37,208 nucleotides of DNA from Ignisphaera sp. (GCA_028275825.1 JAPWTX010000015.1:1-37208), one strand, 5' to 3'. Shown: positions 17,309-26,497, numbered from the stretch's first letter. Notes: generated by a model not told the origin, from the letters alone. Numbers and translations: made by a program.

Positions 17309-18565
17309 TTAACAGTATAAATAATATGCTGGTGTGTATATGGCTTTACCTATTGACATGTATAGTTTTGTTATTTGCACCATCTTTGACTTTTCTCTAT
17401 AGAGAAGTGCAATAAGGTGTTCTGAGATTTTTTCATTGCATAGAAATGTTATTGAGGTTGATGGTGTTAAGAAGATTTTTAGTTCATGTTTCTGCATTTC
17501 AAGATCTCTGTAGAGTCTCTTTAAATTCTCTATATCGAACTCGTCTTGAGGATCTATGAACAAGGCTACGAGGCATGGCTCCTTACATGTTTCAGAAACT
17601 ATGTGTTTTGTAAACCACCTTGCTATTCTATTGCTACTTGAGTAGCTACGTATCATAGCAGGGTTTTGAGGCCAAGTGACTATTGCAAATATTTTGTGTA
17701 CTTCATGAATATTCCCTTTAGATATAACATTGGTCATGCCTATGTTGTCTTCTGTTATAACACCAACCCTCACATTCATACCCCGTTTTAATGCTTTATC
17801 CACTAGATCTACTATAGCTCTTGAAATGTGTTGAATTGGTGGAGGATCTCCAGCGAAGTGCCCACTATGGAGTACTACTACAACAACTATATTCCTAAAT
17901 GACCTGCCCTCATATTCCTTAACCATTAGACGCTGAGCTTTTGCAGTTGCTTTCCAGGCAATTCTCCTAAAATCATCACCTGATACATATTCTCTAATAC
18001 CGAGGATATCTATACCCATACCTTTTCTTCTGGTTAGAGCACTCTCATAAAGCATCTCTCTTGAGAGTAAAGTCTCTATTCCAAATCTTGCTATAGCTCT
18101 GGAAGGAACTATACACACCTCAACATCTTTTTCAAAACGCATCTCTATGAAGATATTGAGTAATCCAAAGACATCTCTTAACAATAGTACTAAGCCTTTC
18201 ACACTATGGGTTCCTACAAAACCTTTTAGCATGAGAAAGAGCTGAATTTGCTCTAAATCATTGTGAAGTCTATAACTCACTAACTCTATGCCAGGATCTG
18301 AGTTTAGATGTATTTTTGAGATTCTAAGTAGCTCTAAAGCTTTCTTATTCTTAATAGTGATTGGTATGATGATTTCCTCATCCTCAATGCCACTATACCC
18401 TGTAACTTCTAGTGCAACACTTTTAGCTATGTGTTGTGCTAATGGTGTTGTAGAGAAGGAGATTATCAGAATTGAGAGGGTGGTTACAAGCGTATATACT
18501 GATATGAGGACTGAGGGGTATAGGTAAAGTGTGATCTCAAGTAGAACAAGTATTGCGAGAAGCAT
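17309..18565 (-). CDS. DUF58 membrane-associated protein of a MoxR system
   Basis: 418 residues: two N-terminal membrane segments (about 1-45), a beta-rich region, then the DUF58 signature REYVSGDDFRRIAWKATAKA (191-210) followed by VKEYEG, and a VWA-like domain. The metal-site motif usual in VWA domains (DxSxS) is replaced by VLHSGHF, so metal binding may be lost. DUF58 proteins work with MoxR AAA ATPases, probably as chaperone adaptors for envelope or secreted complexes; exact roles are unknown. It lies 47 bases after the MoxR stop, same strand. The membrane-protein group at 19619-23170 starts divergently from moxR. Confidence 0.85.
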   Translation of the reverse strand: MLLAILVLLEITLYLYPSVLISVYTLVTTLSILIISFSTTPLAQHIAKSVALEVTGYSGIEDEEIIIPITIKNKKALELLRISKIHLNSDPGIELVSYRLHNDLEQIQLFLMLKGFVGTHSVKGLVLLLRDVFGLLNIFIEMRFEKDVEVCIVPSRAIARFGIETLLSREMLYESALTRRKGMGIDILGIREYVSGDDFRRIAWKATAKAQRLMVKEYEGRSFRNIVVVVVLHSGHFAGDPPPIQHISRAIVDLVDKALKRGMNVRVGVITEDNIGMTNVISKGNIHEVHKIFAIVTWPQNPAMIRSYSSSNRIARWFTKHIVSETCKEPCLVALFIDPQDEFDIENLKRLYRDLEMQKHELKIFLTPSTSITFLCNEKISEHLIALLYREKSKMVQITKLYMSIGKAIYTPAYYLYC

Positions 18566-18612
18566 GTATAGCCTATGACTTGCACATACATATATTCTAA
18601 AGTTGTTTTTCT

Positions 18613-19557
18613 CTATGGCTTTGGCACCTCAACTTTAGTTAGTATCTCCTGTATAATCTTTTTTGTAGAGTACCCCTCAGCTATGTACTCAGGTTTTAGA
18701 AGAATTCTATGAGAAAGTACTGGCTGTGAAGCTTTCTTAACGTCGTCAGGAATGGTATACTTCCTATGGTCATAAAGAGCAAATTCCTTGGCTAGGTTAA
18801 GCAACATTAAAGCACCTCTAGGTGTAACACCCAGTCTCACGGCTTGATGCCTGTTGCTATACTCTACAATTCTTGCAATATATTCATATACATCATCATC
18901 AACATAGACCTGATTCACCTCCTCAGCTGCTACAAAAATTTGCTCAGGGCTTACAATTGGCTTCAAATTCTCAAACTCTATCTCTATGCTTCTTAACCCC
19001 TTCTTCAGCAGTTTAACTAGGGACCCCCCTTCTAGAGGCTCCATCTCAACCTTTATATAAAACCTATCGAGCTGTGCTTCTGGCAGTGGAAATGTCCCTT
19101 CAAGTTCTATAGGATTTTGCGTAGCTAAGACTGTAAATGGTTTAGGTAGTTTAACTGTCTCACCATCTATAGTGACTTGTCTCTCCTGCATAGCCTCTAA
19201 TAGAGCTGACTGTGCTCTGGGGGAAGCCCTGTTAATCTCATCAACTAACACAATATTTGCATATATTGGTCCTAGCCTTAGTTCAAAATTACTTGTCTTC
19301 TGATTAAATATCTTAGTACCAATTATATCAGATGGCAGTATGTCTACTGTGCACTGAATTCTGGAGAAGGTGAGGTTAAGCAGTTTTGCAATAGTTTTTG
19401 CAGTTAGAGTCTTAGCAATACCTGGTATGCCTTCTATGAGTATATGCCCCTCTAAGATGATTGAGAACGTTATAAGTTCAACATATTTCTGCCTACCTAC
19501 GAGCACTTTTGAAGACTCCTCAACAACTCCATCAACAATTCTGCTAAACGTGCTCAC
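18613..19557 (-). CDS. moxR: MoxR-family AAA+ ATPase
   Basis: 314 residues. Walker A is EGIPGIAKTLTAK, with alanine in the usual GK(T/S) context, typical of MoxR (GxPGxxKT). Walker B is LVDEINRASPRAQSALLEAM, with the MoxR signature. Sensor region TQNPIELEGTFPLPEAQLDRF is diagnostic. MoxR ATPases are thought to drive maturation of VWA-containing partners. It is the first gene of the pair with DUF58, and it is divergent from the DUF4129-like gene, 61 bases apart. Start GTG or ATG at 19557 with GTGAGC context. Confidence 0.93.
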   Translation of the reverse strand: MSTFSRIVDGVVEESSKVLVGRQKYVELITFSIILEGHILIEGIPGIAKTLTAKTIAKLLNLTFSRIQCTVDILPSDIIGTKIFNQKTSNFELRLGPIYANIVLVDEINRASPRAQSALLEAMQERQVTIDGETVKLPKPFTVLATQNPIELEGTFPLPEAQLDRFYIKVEMEPLEGGSLVKLLKKGLRSIEIEFENLKPIVSPEQIFVAAEEVNQVYVDDDVYEYIARIVEYSNRHQAVRLGVTPRGALMLLNLAKEFALYDHRKYTIPDDVKKASQPVLSHRILLKPEYIAEGYSTKKIIQEILTKVEVPKP

Positions 19558-19618
19558 GTCTCTTCACTTCAACAAGTTTTTTACTTCCTTTGCTAAGTAT
19601 TTAGCTTTGTGAAGCCTG

Positions 19619-21364
19619 ATGCGTATATCCAAGACCATGTTATGTGCTTTTCTTTCTCTACTTCTGGTTATATCTAATACAAGTTCTTTGCCAGTGGCAT
19701 ATGCCGAAAGACATTCTCCTCTGCTTAGTCAATACACAGGCTTTGCTATTCATGGAATGGCAATGCTGAGGACCTTGCTTTCACAGCTAAATCTAAATGC
19801 TTCTTACAATGAAATTGATTCTCGAACAGCGCAGAAGATACTCGGGCTTATTTATAGTAGGGGGGATCTAGCAATGTTTACAGGATCTTTACAACTCAGA
19901 ATTCTGAAACTCTACTCAGGAAAAGACTTTTTACTATCAGAAGAGGATGTGGCTAGCGTTCTATTAGCTGTTGCCAAAAGCCTTGGAGTAAACATAGACA
20001 ATATTAGCTGTGACAGCGCTATTTCAAAACTCATAGTAAACACATATTACGACTACGAGTTTTGCCCATATAATGTAACAGACATGGATGAGTTCATAGA
20101 TTATGTGATGTACCTAGACAAAAACTTTTCTCTAAGTATTGCAACATCTGTTGTTTCCAAGCTTCTCATTTTAAAACTTCTCTATCTAAACAAGGTTTCT
20201 GTAGATCCTGGTTTATTCTTCAACCTTTGCAACGAACTCCTTTATAACGAGTCCCTAGTTACAGCGCTATTCATCAGCAGTTTCACAACTTATCGTATGC
20301 CAAAGATAATGAATAGTAGTGCTTCAAATACTATGACATCTACAATAAAACTCCTTGGAGAATCGAGTAATGCTGTCACAAGCATTGAATCCTTTGAAAA
20401 ATTGGTGTACAACACTCTTCTCATACTAGAAAGGCATGCAGCAGATAATATAAGGCCTAGCGACATACTAACAGCTATATTTATAACGCTATCTTCAAAC
20501 CCTAGCAGAATTCTGGAGATTATGAATAGCAGTAGTATTACTAATGTAGGTTATGGTGGGGGTGCTATTGGTGAAAACCCAGAGTGGGTAGAGTATCATG
20601 ATAATGGTGCATATGTATCGCAATTCATTCAAAATGTCATTATCGAAATAGATAAAAACACATCTTCTCACTTTTCTACAGGTGTTGTGGGGCAGGGAAC
20701 AGCATTAAAGAGTAGTGATTCAAGGCAAAGTGATGTGCATTACACGCCTGCTAAGGAGCCAAGGCAACGCATTTCCATTTCTATTGAGGGCTTTAGAAGG
20801 AAAACAAAAGTTGTGGAAGATGTCATAGCAAAGTCCAACGCTGTGATGATTATGGGAATGACTAGTAAAAACAGTAATGAAACTATGATTTTGCATCACG
20901 TTATTACAATTGCTGGAGAAAATACTGCATTAAATCATGAATTAGCAGCACTAATACTTCTCATACCTTTTACCACTGTAATAATCTTTAGAAAGAGGCT
21001 CTTTGCCATCCTTAGCCGAAGCACCTCTACTGCACGTAGGTTACTAGCAGAGAGTGGTAAGACTAAAAATAGCAATCCCCTATATTTAGATAAAAGGTAT
21101 TTGGTGTTGAAAAAATTCTGGGATATTATGACGGGTTTAGCTAGGGGAAGGGGTATATCTCTAGAGGCATGCAATACCCATAGAGAGGTTTTGGAGGGGC
21201 TCAAAAGAAGCAATATTGATGGCAATGCTATAAAGCTTATTGAGAAAGCCACGCTAAAGTATGAGATTATTAGGTATGCTGGAAGGTGGGAGAAGGAGGA
21301 TTTGGAGTTTCTCAACAGCATGTTAATTGAGCTTGAAAAGAGATGGTTAGATAATGTTAGATAG
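19619..21364 (+). CDS. Secreted/membrane protein with DUF4129-like C-terminus
   Basis: 581 residues. A clear signal peptide (MRISKTMLCAFLSLLLVIS with cleavage near AYA, residue 29), a long extracytoplasmic region of about 400 residues with no known fold that I recognise, one membrane helix (about 440-457, LAALILLIPFTTVIIF) and a cytoplasmic tail of about 120 residues with the helical pattern of DUF4129 (THREVLEGLKRS ... WEKEDLEFLNSMLIELEKRW). DUF4129 proteins travel with MoxR and DUF58. The outer region is probably a transglutaminase-like or unknown domain; no Cys-His-Asp triad is evident. It overlaps the next gene by 11 bases. Confidence 0.75.
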   Translation: MRISKTMLCAFLSLLLVISNTSSLPVAYAERHSPLLSQYTGFAIHGMAMLRTLLSQLNLNASYNEIDSRTAQKILGLIYSRGDLAMFTGSLQLRILKLYSGKDFLLSEEDVASVLLAVAKSLGVNIDNISCDSAISKLIVNTYYDYEFCPYNVTDMDEFIDYVMYLDKNFSLSIATSVVSKLLILKLLYLNKVSVDPGLFFNLCNELLYNESLVTALFISSFTTYRMPKIMNSSASNTMTSTIKLLGESSNAVTSIESFEKLVYNTLLILERHAADNIRPSDILTAIFITLSSNPSRILEIMNSSSITNVGYGGGAIGENPEWVEYHDNGAYVSQFIQNVIIEIDKNTSSHFSTGVVGQGTALKSSDSRQSDVHYTPAKEPRQRISISIEGFRRKTKVVEDVIAKSNAVMIMGMTSKNSNETMILHHVITIAGENTALNHELAALILLIPFTTVIIFRKRLFAILSRSTSTARRLLAESGKTKNSNPLYLDKRYLVLKKFWDIMTGLARGRGISLEACNTHREVLEGLKRSNIDGNAIKLIEKATLKYEIIRYAGRWEKEDLEFLNSMLIELEKRWLDNVR

Positions 21365-21875
21365 CTTTAGAAGAGTATTTCTAGTTCTAAACATATCCTC
21401 TGGCATTGCTGTAGCCACACTACTTCTATTCACACAGCAGAGTTACATAAATTATACAACTACGGTGTTTATGTACATTGCAGCGATGTTTTTTATTAAT
21501 AGAGCTCTTCTGATGCTATATCTAAACACATCTTTCACTACTCCTAAAATCCCTAGAATTTTGATAAGGTTTCAAAGGGTGAAGGTATATGTATATCAAT
21601 TGCTATTATTTACTGTCACTTCAACAGTATTAGAATCAATCTTAAGGTTAATGCTTAGAAGCAGTATATATTCTGCATTAGCATCTCTGCCAGCATCTAT
21701 CCTAATACTTTATACATTGAACAGATTGTCACCAGAGGTAAGGTTTTTAAGGTACTACTCCATAGCCATTGTCATCCTAGCTTTTGTGCTTTACCTAGCT
21801 AAGTTTTTAGATGAGAGTGTGTATAGCACTGTAGATTCTCAGCTTAGATTCTTAGAGGTGTTGCTAAGTGGATAG
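21354..21875 (+). CDS. Four-helix membrane protein of the MoxR cluster
   Basis: 173 residues with about four to five membrane-spanning helices (around 12-28, 35-55, 78-95, 105-120, 133-148). No recognisable domain. It overlaps the preceding DUF4129-like gene by 11 bases and the next small gene by 8 bases, so it belongs to the same operon. Its role is probably in the membrane part of the MoxR-DUF58-DUF4129-DUF4350 complex; this is inferred from context only. Confidence 0.75.
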   Translation: MLDSFRRVFLVLNISSGIAVATLLLFTQQSYINYTTTVFMYIAAMFFINRALLMLYLNTSFTTPKIPRILIRFQRVKVYVYQLLLFTVTSTVLESILRLMLRSSIYSALASLPASILILYTLNRLSPEVRFLRYYSIAIVILAFVLYLAKFLDESVYSTVDSQLRFLEVLLSG

Positions 21876-22038
21876 AGAATCTCTGCAGAAGTTGCTGGCA
21901 TTTACAGCGCTTGCAATTTTAGTGACATCAATAGCTCTTGCAGTACTACAGAGATATGTTGCATCCTTCATTTCCCTCTTAGCAGGAATAATAGTATTGT
22001 CTTATGCTAGTGAGCTGCACCATGCAGAAAAGGCTTAG
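21868..22038 (+). CDS. 56-residue membrane protein in the MoxR operon
   Basis: A short gene below common length cut-offs. GTG at 21868 overlaps the previous stop by 8 bases. The translation begins MDRESLQKLLAFTALAIL and continues through two hydrophobic helices (about 9-26 and 31-46), ending ASELHHAEKA. It fills the otherwise empty space between its neighbours and overlaps the next gene's ATG (22022) by 17 bases. The tight overlaps on both sides, plus the two-helix topology, argue that it is real. Function unknown; a small subunit of the membrane complex is plausible. Confidence 0.65.
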   Translation: MDRESLQKLLAFTALAILVTSIALAVLQRYVASFISLLAGIIVLSYASELHHAEKA

Positions 22039-23170
22039 CTTTGCACTCCTCTTGTTAGCGATAATAGTTGTTGTATTGGTTTTAGAGGCACTTGAGCCAG
22101 GAGATTATGGTATTACATATTCTGGTGCATCCCCCCTTAACACGTTATGGGATGGAACTTCAGTTTTTGTGCATGTTCTTTCACAGGAAGGTGATGTAGT
22201 TATAGTTAAGGACTGGAGCCAGGCGAAAAATATCGAAGTAAATGGTTATGGATGCACTCTCCTATTCTTCATATCACCTGAAAAAAGTTATTCAAGTAGA
22301 GATTTGTCAACTATTAGAGATATTTTTGGAAAGAGAAATGTTGCTGTGATTGTACTTGATGAAGGGGATTATGGAAATCAGATTCTGAAAGCTATAGGTG
22401 CTCCTGTTAAGATCCAAGCATTTAGATACATTGGGGGATTGAGCAACTCCTCTATCGTATATGGTTATGTAAATATCTCGTCAAAAGTAATTTACCTTGC
22501 ATACGCCTTTGTATCGCCAGTAGTGTTGCAAGGGGGTAGCGAATGCTATGAGATAGCCCATGTTCAGAACTACACTGTAGGGGTGCTTTGCAGAGCTAAT
22601 GGCAAGTCTATTATAGTGTTTGGGGACGGCTCTATAGCGATTAATGCAGCTCTACAAGATCCAAATCCACTAAATCCATATAGACAGCTTCTAGCACTTC
22701 TAATAAATGTTGTTTGTAAAAACAGTTCTTCACGTTTATTTCTTGTAGATGCCTCTAGTTATGGGACAAGGCTTATGACGCTAGAGGAGTTGACCAGCGT
22801 TTATGGACTTCAAAAAGCCTTGTCTTTATACATAAACCCTGTCAGATACCTACACTACACGTTTTACTCTTTACCCGAGTCAATAACATCAATAGTTTTT
22901 TCAATAACATGCTTCGCATTGGCATTGTTCTTGGTTATGAGATATGCGAAAAAGTTTAGTAAAGGAGCTAGTTCAAGGCGCATTGTTGAAGAGGTGCTGC
23001 CAAAAACTCTTGTAGAGGTTCTTAAAAATATTTGTCTAGAGGATTTTGCATGTAGAAGAACTATTCCCTGCATCTCTAAAACTAAGCTTAGCTATGATTG
23101 TATTAAAAAGGTTATTAAGTTTGCTGAAGAAAATAAACAGTTTAGGAAAGAGCTCCTTAGCGCATTTTAA
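22022..23170 (+). CDS. DUF4350-like membrane protein
   Basis: 382 residues from the ATG at 22022 (an in-frame ATG at 22004 is possible). One N-terminal helix (about 5-22), an outer domain, and a C-terminal helix (about 290-310), then a cytoplasmic tail with cysteines (ICLEDFACRRTIPCIS). The outer domain reads like DUF4350: SGASPLNTLWDGTSVFVHVL, LLFFISPEKSYSSRDL, VLDEGDYGNQIL and IIVFGDGSIAINAAL, which is the glutamine-amidotransferase-like fold. DUF4350 is a regular partner of MoxR, DUF58 and DUF4129. It is the last gene of the operon. Confidence 0.75.
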   Translation: MQKRLSFALLLLAIIVVVLVLEALEPGDYGITYSGASPLNTLWDGTSVFVHVLSQEGDVVIVKDWSQAKNIEVNGYGCTLLFFISPEKSYSSRDLSTIRDIFGKRNVAVIVLDEGDYGNQILKAIGAPVKIQAFRYIGGLSNSSIVYGYVNISSKVIYLAYAFVSPVVLQGGSECYEIAHVQNYTVGVLCRANGKSIIVFGDGSIAINAALQDPNPLNPYRQLLALLINVVCKNSSSRLFLVDASSYGTRLMTLEELTSVYGLQKALSLYINPVRYLHYTFYSLPESITSIVFSITCFALALFLVMRYAKKFSKGASSRRIVEEVLPKTLVEVLKNICLEDFACRRTIPCISKTKLSYDCIKKVIKFAEENKQFRKELLSAF

Positions 23171-23273
23171 CCTCTTCCTCATATCAAAAGATGAACCCTA
23201 TTCTATTTAATCACTATTATTTATTTGGATAACCCTGAAAAGTATCTACATTTTAAGAATTTCAATTCTTTGC

Positions 23274-23972
23274 TCACAACTGCTTGCACAGTTCCTTCAC
23301 TTCTTTAACAAGCTTTTCACTACTTTGTTGCATCAACTCTACAGCTGTTTTTAAACCCCTTCTCTTAACAAATTCATCTAGTGCTTTATATGATGCACAC
23401 CCCTCTTTCTCAATATCCTTTAGCTTCGATACCAGCATACTTTGGATGAACTCACCAAACCTTGCGTCTATAGAGTCTGCTAAGTGTACTACAAAACCTT
23501 CTAGTGTTGAAAAAGGTGCTAGTCCATGCGCTTCTGAAACAACTCTTATAAGCTCATCTGGAGCACCCCTCTTAGCAAGCTCTGCCACGATAGCATAGTC
23601 ATGGCTTAGATACCAGTCATCCCTAGCCCTATACCCACCATTAACAGGATCTGAAATGTACTGATAAAACTTGAATATATCGTGAAGCAGTGCCCCAGCT
23701 ATTACAAGGTCTTCATTTATGTTAATGCCATAGACTTCTTTGAGAATTTCAGCAAGTCTCTTGGCTATTAAAGCAACAGACAATGTGTGTAGCACCAAGC
23801 CTCCTGTAAAGAAGTGGTGTTTTCTTGGCGCAGCTGGAGCTTGGCATAAATCTATCAAAGGCTTTGCCTCAGTAAAACTAAGCCTGGGATCGCTCAATAC
23901 ATTTGATACTATTCTCCCATAGTTTTCTTTCTTAATTTCTTTAGCTACATTCCATAATGCATCAATGCACAA
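23274..23972 (-). CDS. HD-domain phosphohydrolase
   Basis: 232 residues. Metal-binding HD pattern: KHHFFTGGLVLHTLS (H52/H53, H62), ALLHDIFKF (H97-D98), LSHDYAIVAELA (H124) and SEAHGL (H149). The order and spacing match the HD domain of YhaM-type 3'-5' exoribonucleases and related nucleotide or cyclic-nucleotide hydrolases. No OB-fold or second domain is present, so substrate specificity is open. TTG at 23972 is preceded by GAGGAG, a strong ribosome site, and is accepted as start. It is transcribed alone, convergent with the DUF4350-like gene and divergent from the ABC membrane gene. Confidence 0.8.
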   Translation of the reverse strand: MCIDALWNVAKEIKKENYGRIVSNVLSDPRLSFTEAKPLIDLCQAPAAPRKHHFFTGGLVLHTLSVALIAKRLAEILKEVYGININEDLVIAGALLHDIFKFYQYISDPVNGGYRARDDWYLSHDYAIVAELAKRGAPDELIRVVSEAHGLAPFSTLEGFVVHLADSIDARFGEFIQSMLVSKLKDIEKEGCASYKALDEFVKRRGLKTAVELMQQSSEKLVKEVKELCKQL

Positions 23973-24165
23973 GGTTTTCTCCTCGAGCAGAGTCTTTTAT
24001 TCTTTAGGGTGAAGAGATTTTACACTATAAGCTTTTCAACGCTTTTCGTTAAGTGTAAATATGTTTTAGTAAGCAGTAGACAAGCACCTTCCGAGTTAAT
24101 AAGTGAGTTTATCAGCTTATAAATTTCTACATATCTAAAGCACTAAATTTAAGGGGTATTACCAA

Positions 24166-25206
24166 ATGCTGAAATCTGCAAACATAGTTGTTGCTAGGGT
24201 TAAGATACTAAGTGATCTTATTACTATAACTAGATTTATCAAGAACGGAGTAGCGAAGCACGTTAATGGTTTTGTAAAGGCGTTTCTAATAATGATTGCT
24301 GTTTTTGGAATCAGAGCTGCTATGGGTGGTTATGCAATTCCACAGGCAGTGGCAAACATTGTTAATGCTGTTAGAAATGGTGCTTCTGATGCGCTGTTCA
24401 TGAATAGGCTTCTAACTGGAGTTTTTCTATTGCTGGCATCTGCAGTAATTTTCTTTGCAACCGAGTTTGCATTGATGAAATACTTCGCGAAGTTGGCTGA
24501 CACCATAGTGGTTCTAAAAGATGTTATGCTAAAGCGCATTAAGATGCGGGGTAATGATGGTTCTCCTGAGGATGTTGTAGGTAGGATTAGTAGTGATGTT
24601 GATTTCACTATTTGGAACATTAACGCTGTTCTCACAACCCTCATACCCAATCTTTTCAGCAGTGTAGCATCCATAGCCTCTGTCTTCAGCTTTAATGCCG
24701 TAATAGGCTATATATCTCTAGCATCTCTTGCACCATATATGATAATTGCTGAGTATTATAGTAGAAGAGTTGAGCCTGTGAGAACCGATGAGAGAAGAGC
24801 TTATAGTGTGAGTATTGTTCGTATTAGGAATGCTGTTTATGAGTACAATGACTTCGATGTCCTAAGCAATGTGTTTTCCTGGTGGAGAAAAGCTATAACA
24901 GCTCTGATGTGGTATGATAGAGTGTACTGGGGCTATTCACTATTCACACAATATGCTTCTGTCTCAGCTATAGCTTACCTATCTGTAGATAAGACTAGGA
25001 GGGGAGAAATAGATGTTGGGGCACTGGCCGGGATTCTCTCAGCAGTGTTTGGAGCACATGGAGCCATAATGAATGCTATGTGGGCTCTCTGTATACAGAG
25101 TCAGACTGTTGCTGCAATAAAGAGGGTTTCAGAATATCTTTTCGCTGACAAGGAGCTGAAGAAAGCAGAGGCTCCATTGCAGGCTCTTCCCATCGTCAAG
25201 AGATAA
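24166..25206 (+). CDS. ABC exporter membrane domain without ATPase
   Basis: 346 residues with five to six membrane helices and the arrangement of an ABC type-1 exporter membrane domain. The segment DVVGRISSDVDFTIWNINAVLTT (about 140-162) is the conserved RISxDVxxI coupling region. The usual nucleotide-binding domain is absent: the frame ends at 25206 soon after KRVSEYLFADKE, the normal linker position, and no Walker A or signature motif follows before the next gene at 25249. Either the ATPase is encoded elsewhere, or the protein has lost transport. Start ATG at 24166 with AAGGGGT upstream. Possibly linked to the downstream VOC-LarB genes, but the gap and function give no proof. Confidence 0.78.
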   Translation: MLKSANIVVARVKILSDLITITRFIKNGVAKHVNGFVKAFLIMIAVFGIRAAMGGYAIPQAVANIVNAVRNGASDALFMNRLLTGVFLLLASAVIFFATEFALMKYFAKLADTIVVLKDVMLKRIKMRGNDGSPEDVVGRISSDVDFTIWNINAVLTTLIPNLFSSVASIASVFSFNAVIGYISLASLAPYMIIAEYYSRRVEPVRTDERRAYSVSIVRIRNAVYEYNDFDVLSNVFSWWRKAITALMWYDRVYWGYSLFTQYASVSAIAYLSVDKTRRGEIDVGALAGILSAVFGAHGAIMNAMWALCIQSQTVAAIKRVSEYLFADKELKKAEAPLQALPIVKR

Positions 25207-25248
25207 AAACTTTTCCTCTACAGAAAAACTGTTTTGGGGTGCAGCTCT

Positions 25249-25704
25249 ATGGCATATTGTGAAAATGGTTTTAGGAAAGCTATTCAGATTGGAATTGTGA
25301 TTAGGGATATTGAAGAAGCGTTGAATCGCTGGTGTAAGTTGTTGGGAATTGAAAAGCCTAGGGTTATAGAGACAGAGGAGTGGGAAAAGACTAAGGCAAT
25401 GTACATGGGTGTGCCTACTAGGGGGAGGGCTAAGCTAGCATTTATAGATCTAGATAATATAACTATAGAGTTGATACAGCCCATTGATGGGCCTAGCACA
25501 TGGGAGTCCCAGCTAAGTGCCTATGGTCAGGGAGTCCATCACATAGCATTTGTGGTAAAGGATGCTGATGGCTGTGCGAAGAAGTTGGAAGGTTTTGGTG
25601 GTATTAGGGAACAGGAGGGGTTATTTGAGGGTGGCAGATACATATATGTAGATCTTTTAAAGAGTCTGGGTGTGAGAGTAGAGTTGTTGCAATTCTTTAA
25701 ATAA
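25249..25704 (+). CDS. VOC-fold metalloenzyme (glyoxalase/methylmalonyl-CoA epimerase-like)
   Basis: 152 residues from the ATG at 25249, with GGGGTG eight bases upstream. Two beta-alpha-beta-beta-beta repeats. Candidate metal ligands: Q in AIQIGIVIRD, E in ITIELIQP, H in GVHHIAFVV and E in RVELLQFF, in the order of methylmalonyl-CoA epimerase. The position of the first histidine is taken by Gln, as in some epimerases and in other VOC enzymes. It overlaps nothing, but its stop (25704) is directly followed by larB, so they are co-transcribed. The specific reaction is not known; coupling to lactate/2-hydroxyacid metabolism through LarB and LarC is an inference. Confidence 0.78.
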   Translation: MAYCENGFRKAIQIGIVIRDIEEALNRWCKLLGIEKPRVIETEEWEKTKAMYMGVPTRGRAKLAFIDLDNITIELIQPIDGPSTWESQLSAYGQGVHHIAFVVKDADGCAKKLEGFGGIREQEGLFEGGRYIYVDLLKSLGVRVELLQFFK

Positions 25705-25714
25705 GGTGTATTCA

Positions 25715-26497
25715 TTGGATTTGAGAAGAATCCTTGAATACGTTGCGAAAGGTGTTATAACAGTTGATGAGGCTCTTAAAGAGGTGAGGCTCTTTGCATT
25801 AGAGCAAATAGAGAATTCTATACGGTTCGATATTGGAAGGGAGCTTAGAAGAGATGTGCCTGAAATCATTTTTGGCGAGGGTAAATCTGTAGAGGAGTTG
25901 CTGAAGCTCGTTACAGCTGTTACGCCAAAGATTGGTAGGGTTATTGTTTCAAGGCTTCGTAAAGACCATGTAGAGGTCTTGAAGAACTTGGGTGCTGAGG
26001 GTTTTTCTGTTGAGGTTAATGAGAGGGGTAGGATAGCTGTTATCAGGGTGAGAAACTATGAGAAGCCTGTGTACAACTGTAAGGTGGGTGTTGTAACTGC
26101 TGGAACTGCTGATATAGGTGTTGCTGAAGAGGCTAGAACCATTGTTGAGGAGATGGGGTGTAGAACTATAGCGTTATATGATGTTGGTATTGCGGGGTTT
26201 CAAAGAGTTTTAGAGGCTGTGAAAACCCTTAAGAAAGAGGATGTTGATGTGGTTATTGTGGTGGCTGGTATGGAGGGAGCCCTACCATCAGTAATAGCTG
26301 CACTCCTCGATATACCGGTTATAGGTGTTCCCACATCCGTTGGCTATGGTGCTGGAGGAGGTGGAATGGCAGCGCTATACTCAATGCTACAAGCATGTCC
26401 ATTGGGATTAGCTGTGGTCAACATAGATAACGGTGTTAATGCAGGTATTGTAGCAGGGTTAATTGGGAGAAGAATAGCATTCTATAAGCAGAGATAA
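25715..26497 (+). CDS. larB: Nickel-pincer cofactor biosynthesis protein LarB
   Basis: Pyridinium-3-carboxylate (nicotinate adenine dinucleotide) carboxylase/hydrolase, first enzyme of the nickel-pincer nucleotide cofactor made for lactate racemase (LarA) and relatives. 260 residues. The AIR-carboxylase-like domain is clear: VVTAGTADIGVAEEART, VIVVAGMEGALPSVIAALL, VIGVPTSVGYGAGGGG and the LarB-specific ACPLGLAVVNIDNG with the catalytic-region cysteine. N-terminus DLRRILEYVAKGVITVDEAL matches the family's start, which favours TTG 25715 (AAGGTG upstream) over GTG 25706. It follows the VOC gene by a few bases and precedes larC by 97 bases. Confidence 0.9.
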   Translation: MDLRRILEYVAKGVITVDEALKEVRLFALEQIENSIRFDIGRELRRDVPEIIFGEGKSVEELLKLVTAVTPKIGRVIVSRLRKDHVEVLKNLGAEGFSVEVNERGRIAVIRVRNYEKPVYNCKVGVVTAGTADIGVAEEARTIVEEMGCRTIALYDVGIAGFQRVLEAVKTLKKEDVDVVIVVAGMEGALPSVIAALLDIPVIGVPTSVGYGAGGGGMAALYSMLQACPLGLAVVNIDNGVNAGIVAGLIGRRIAFYKQR

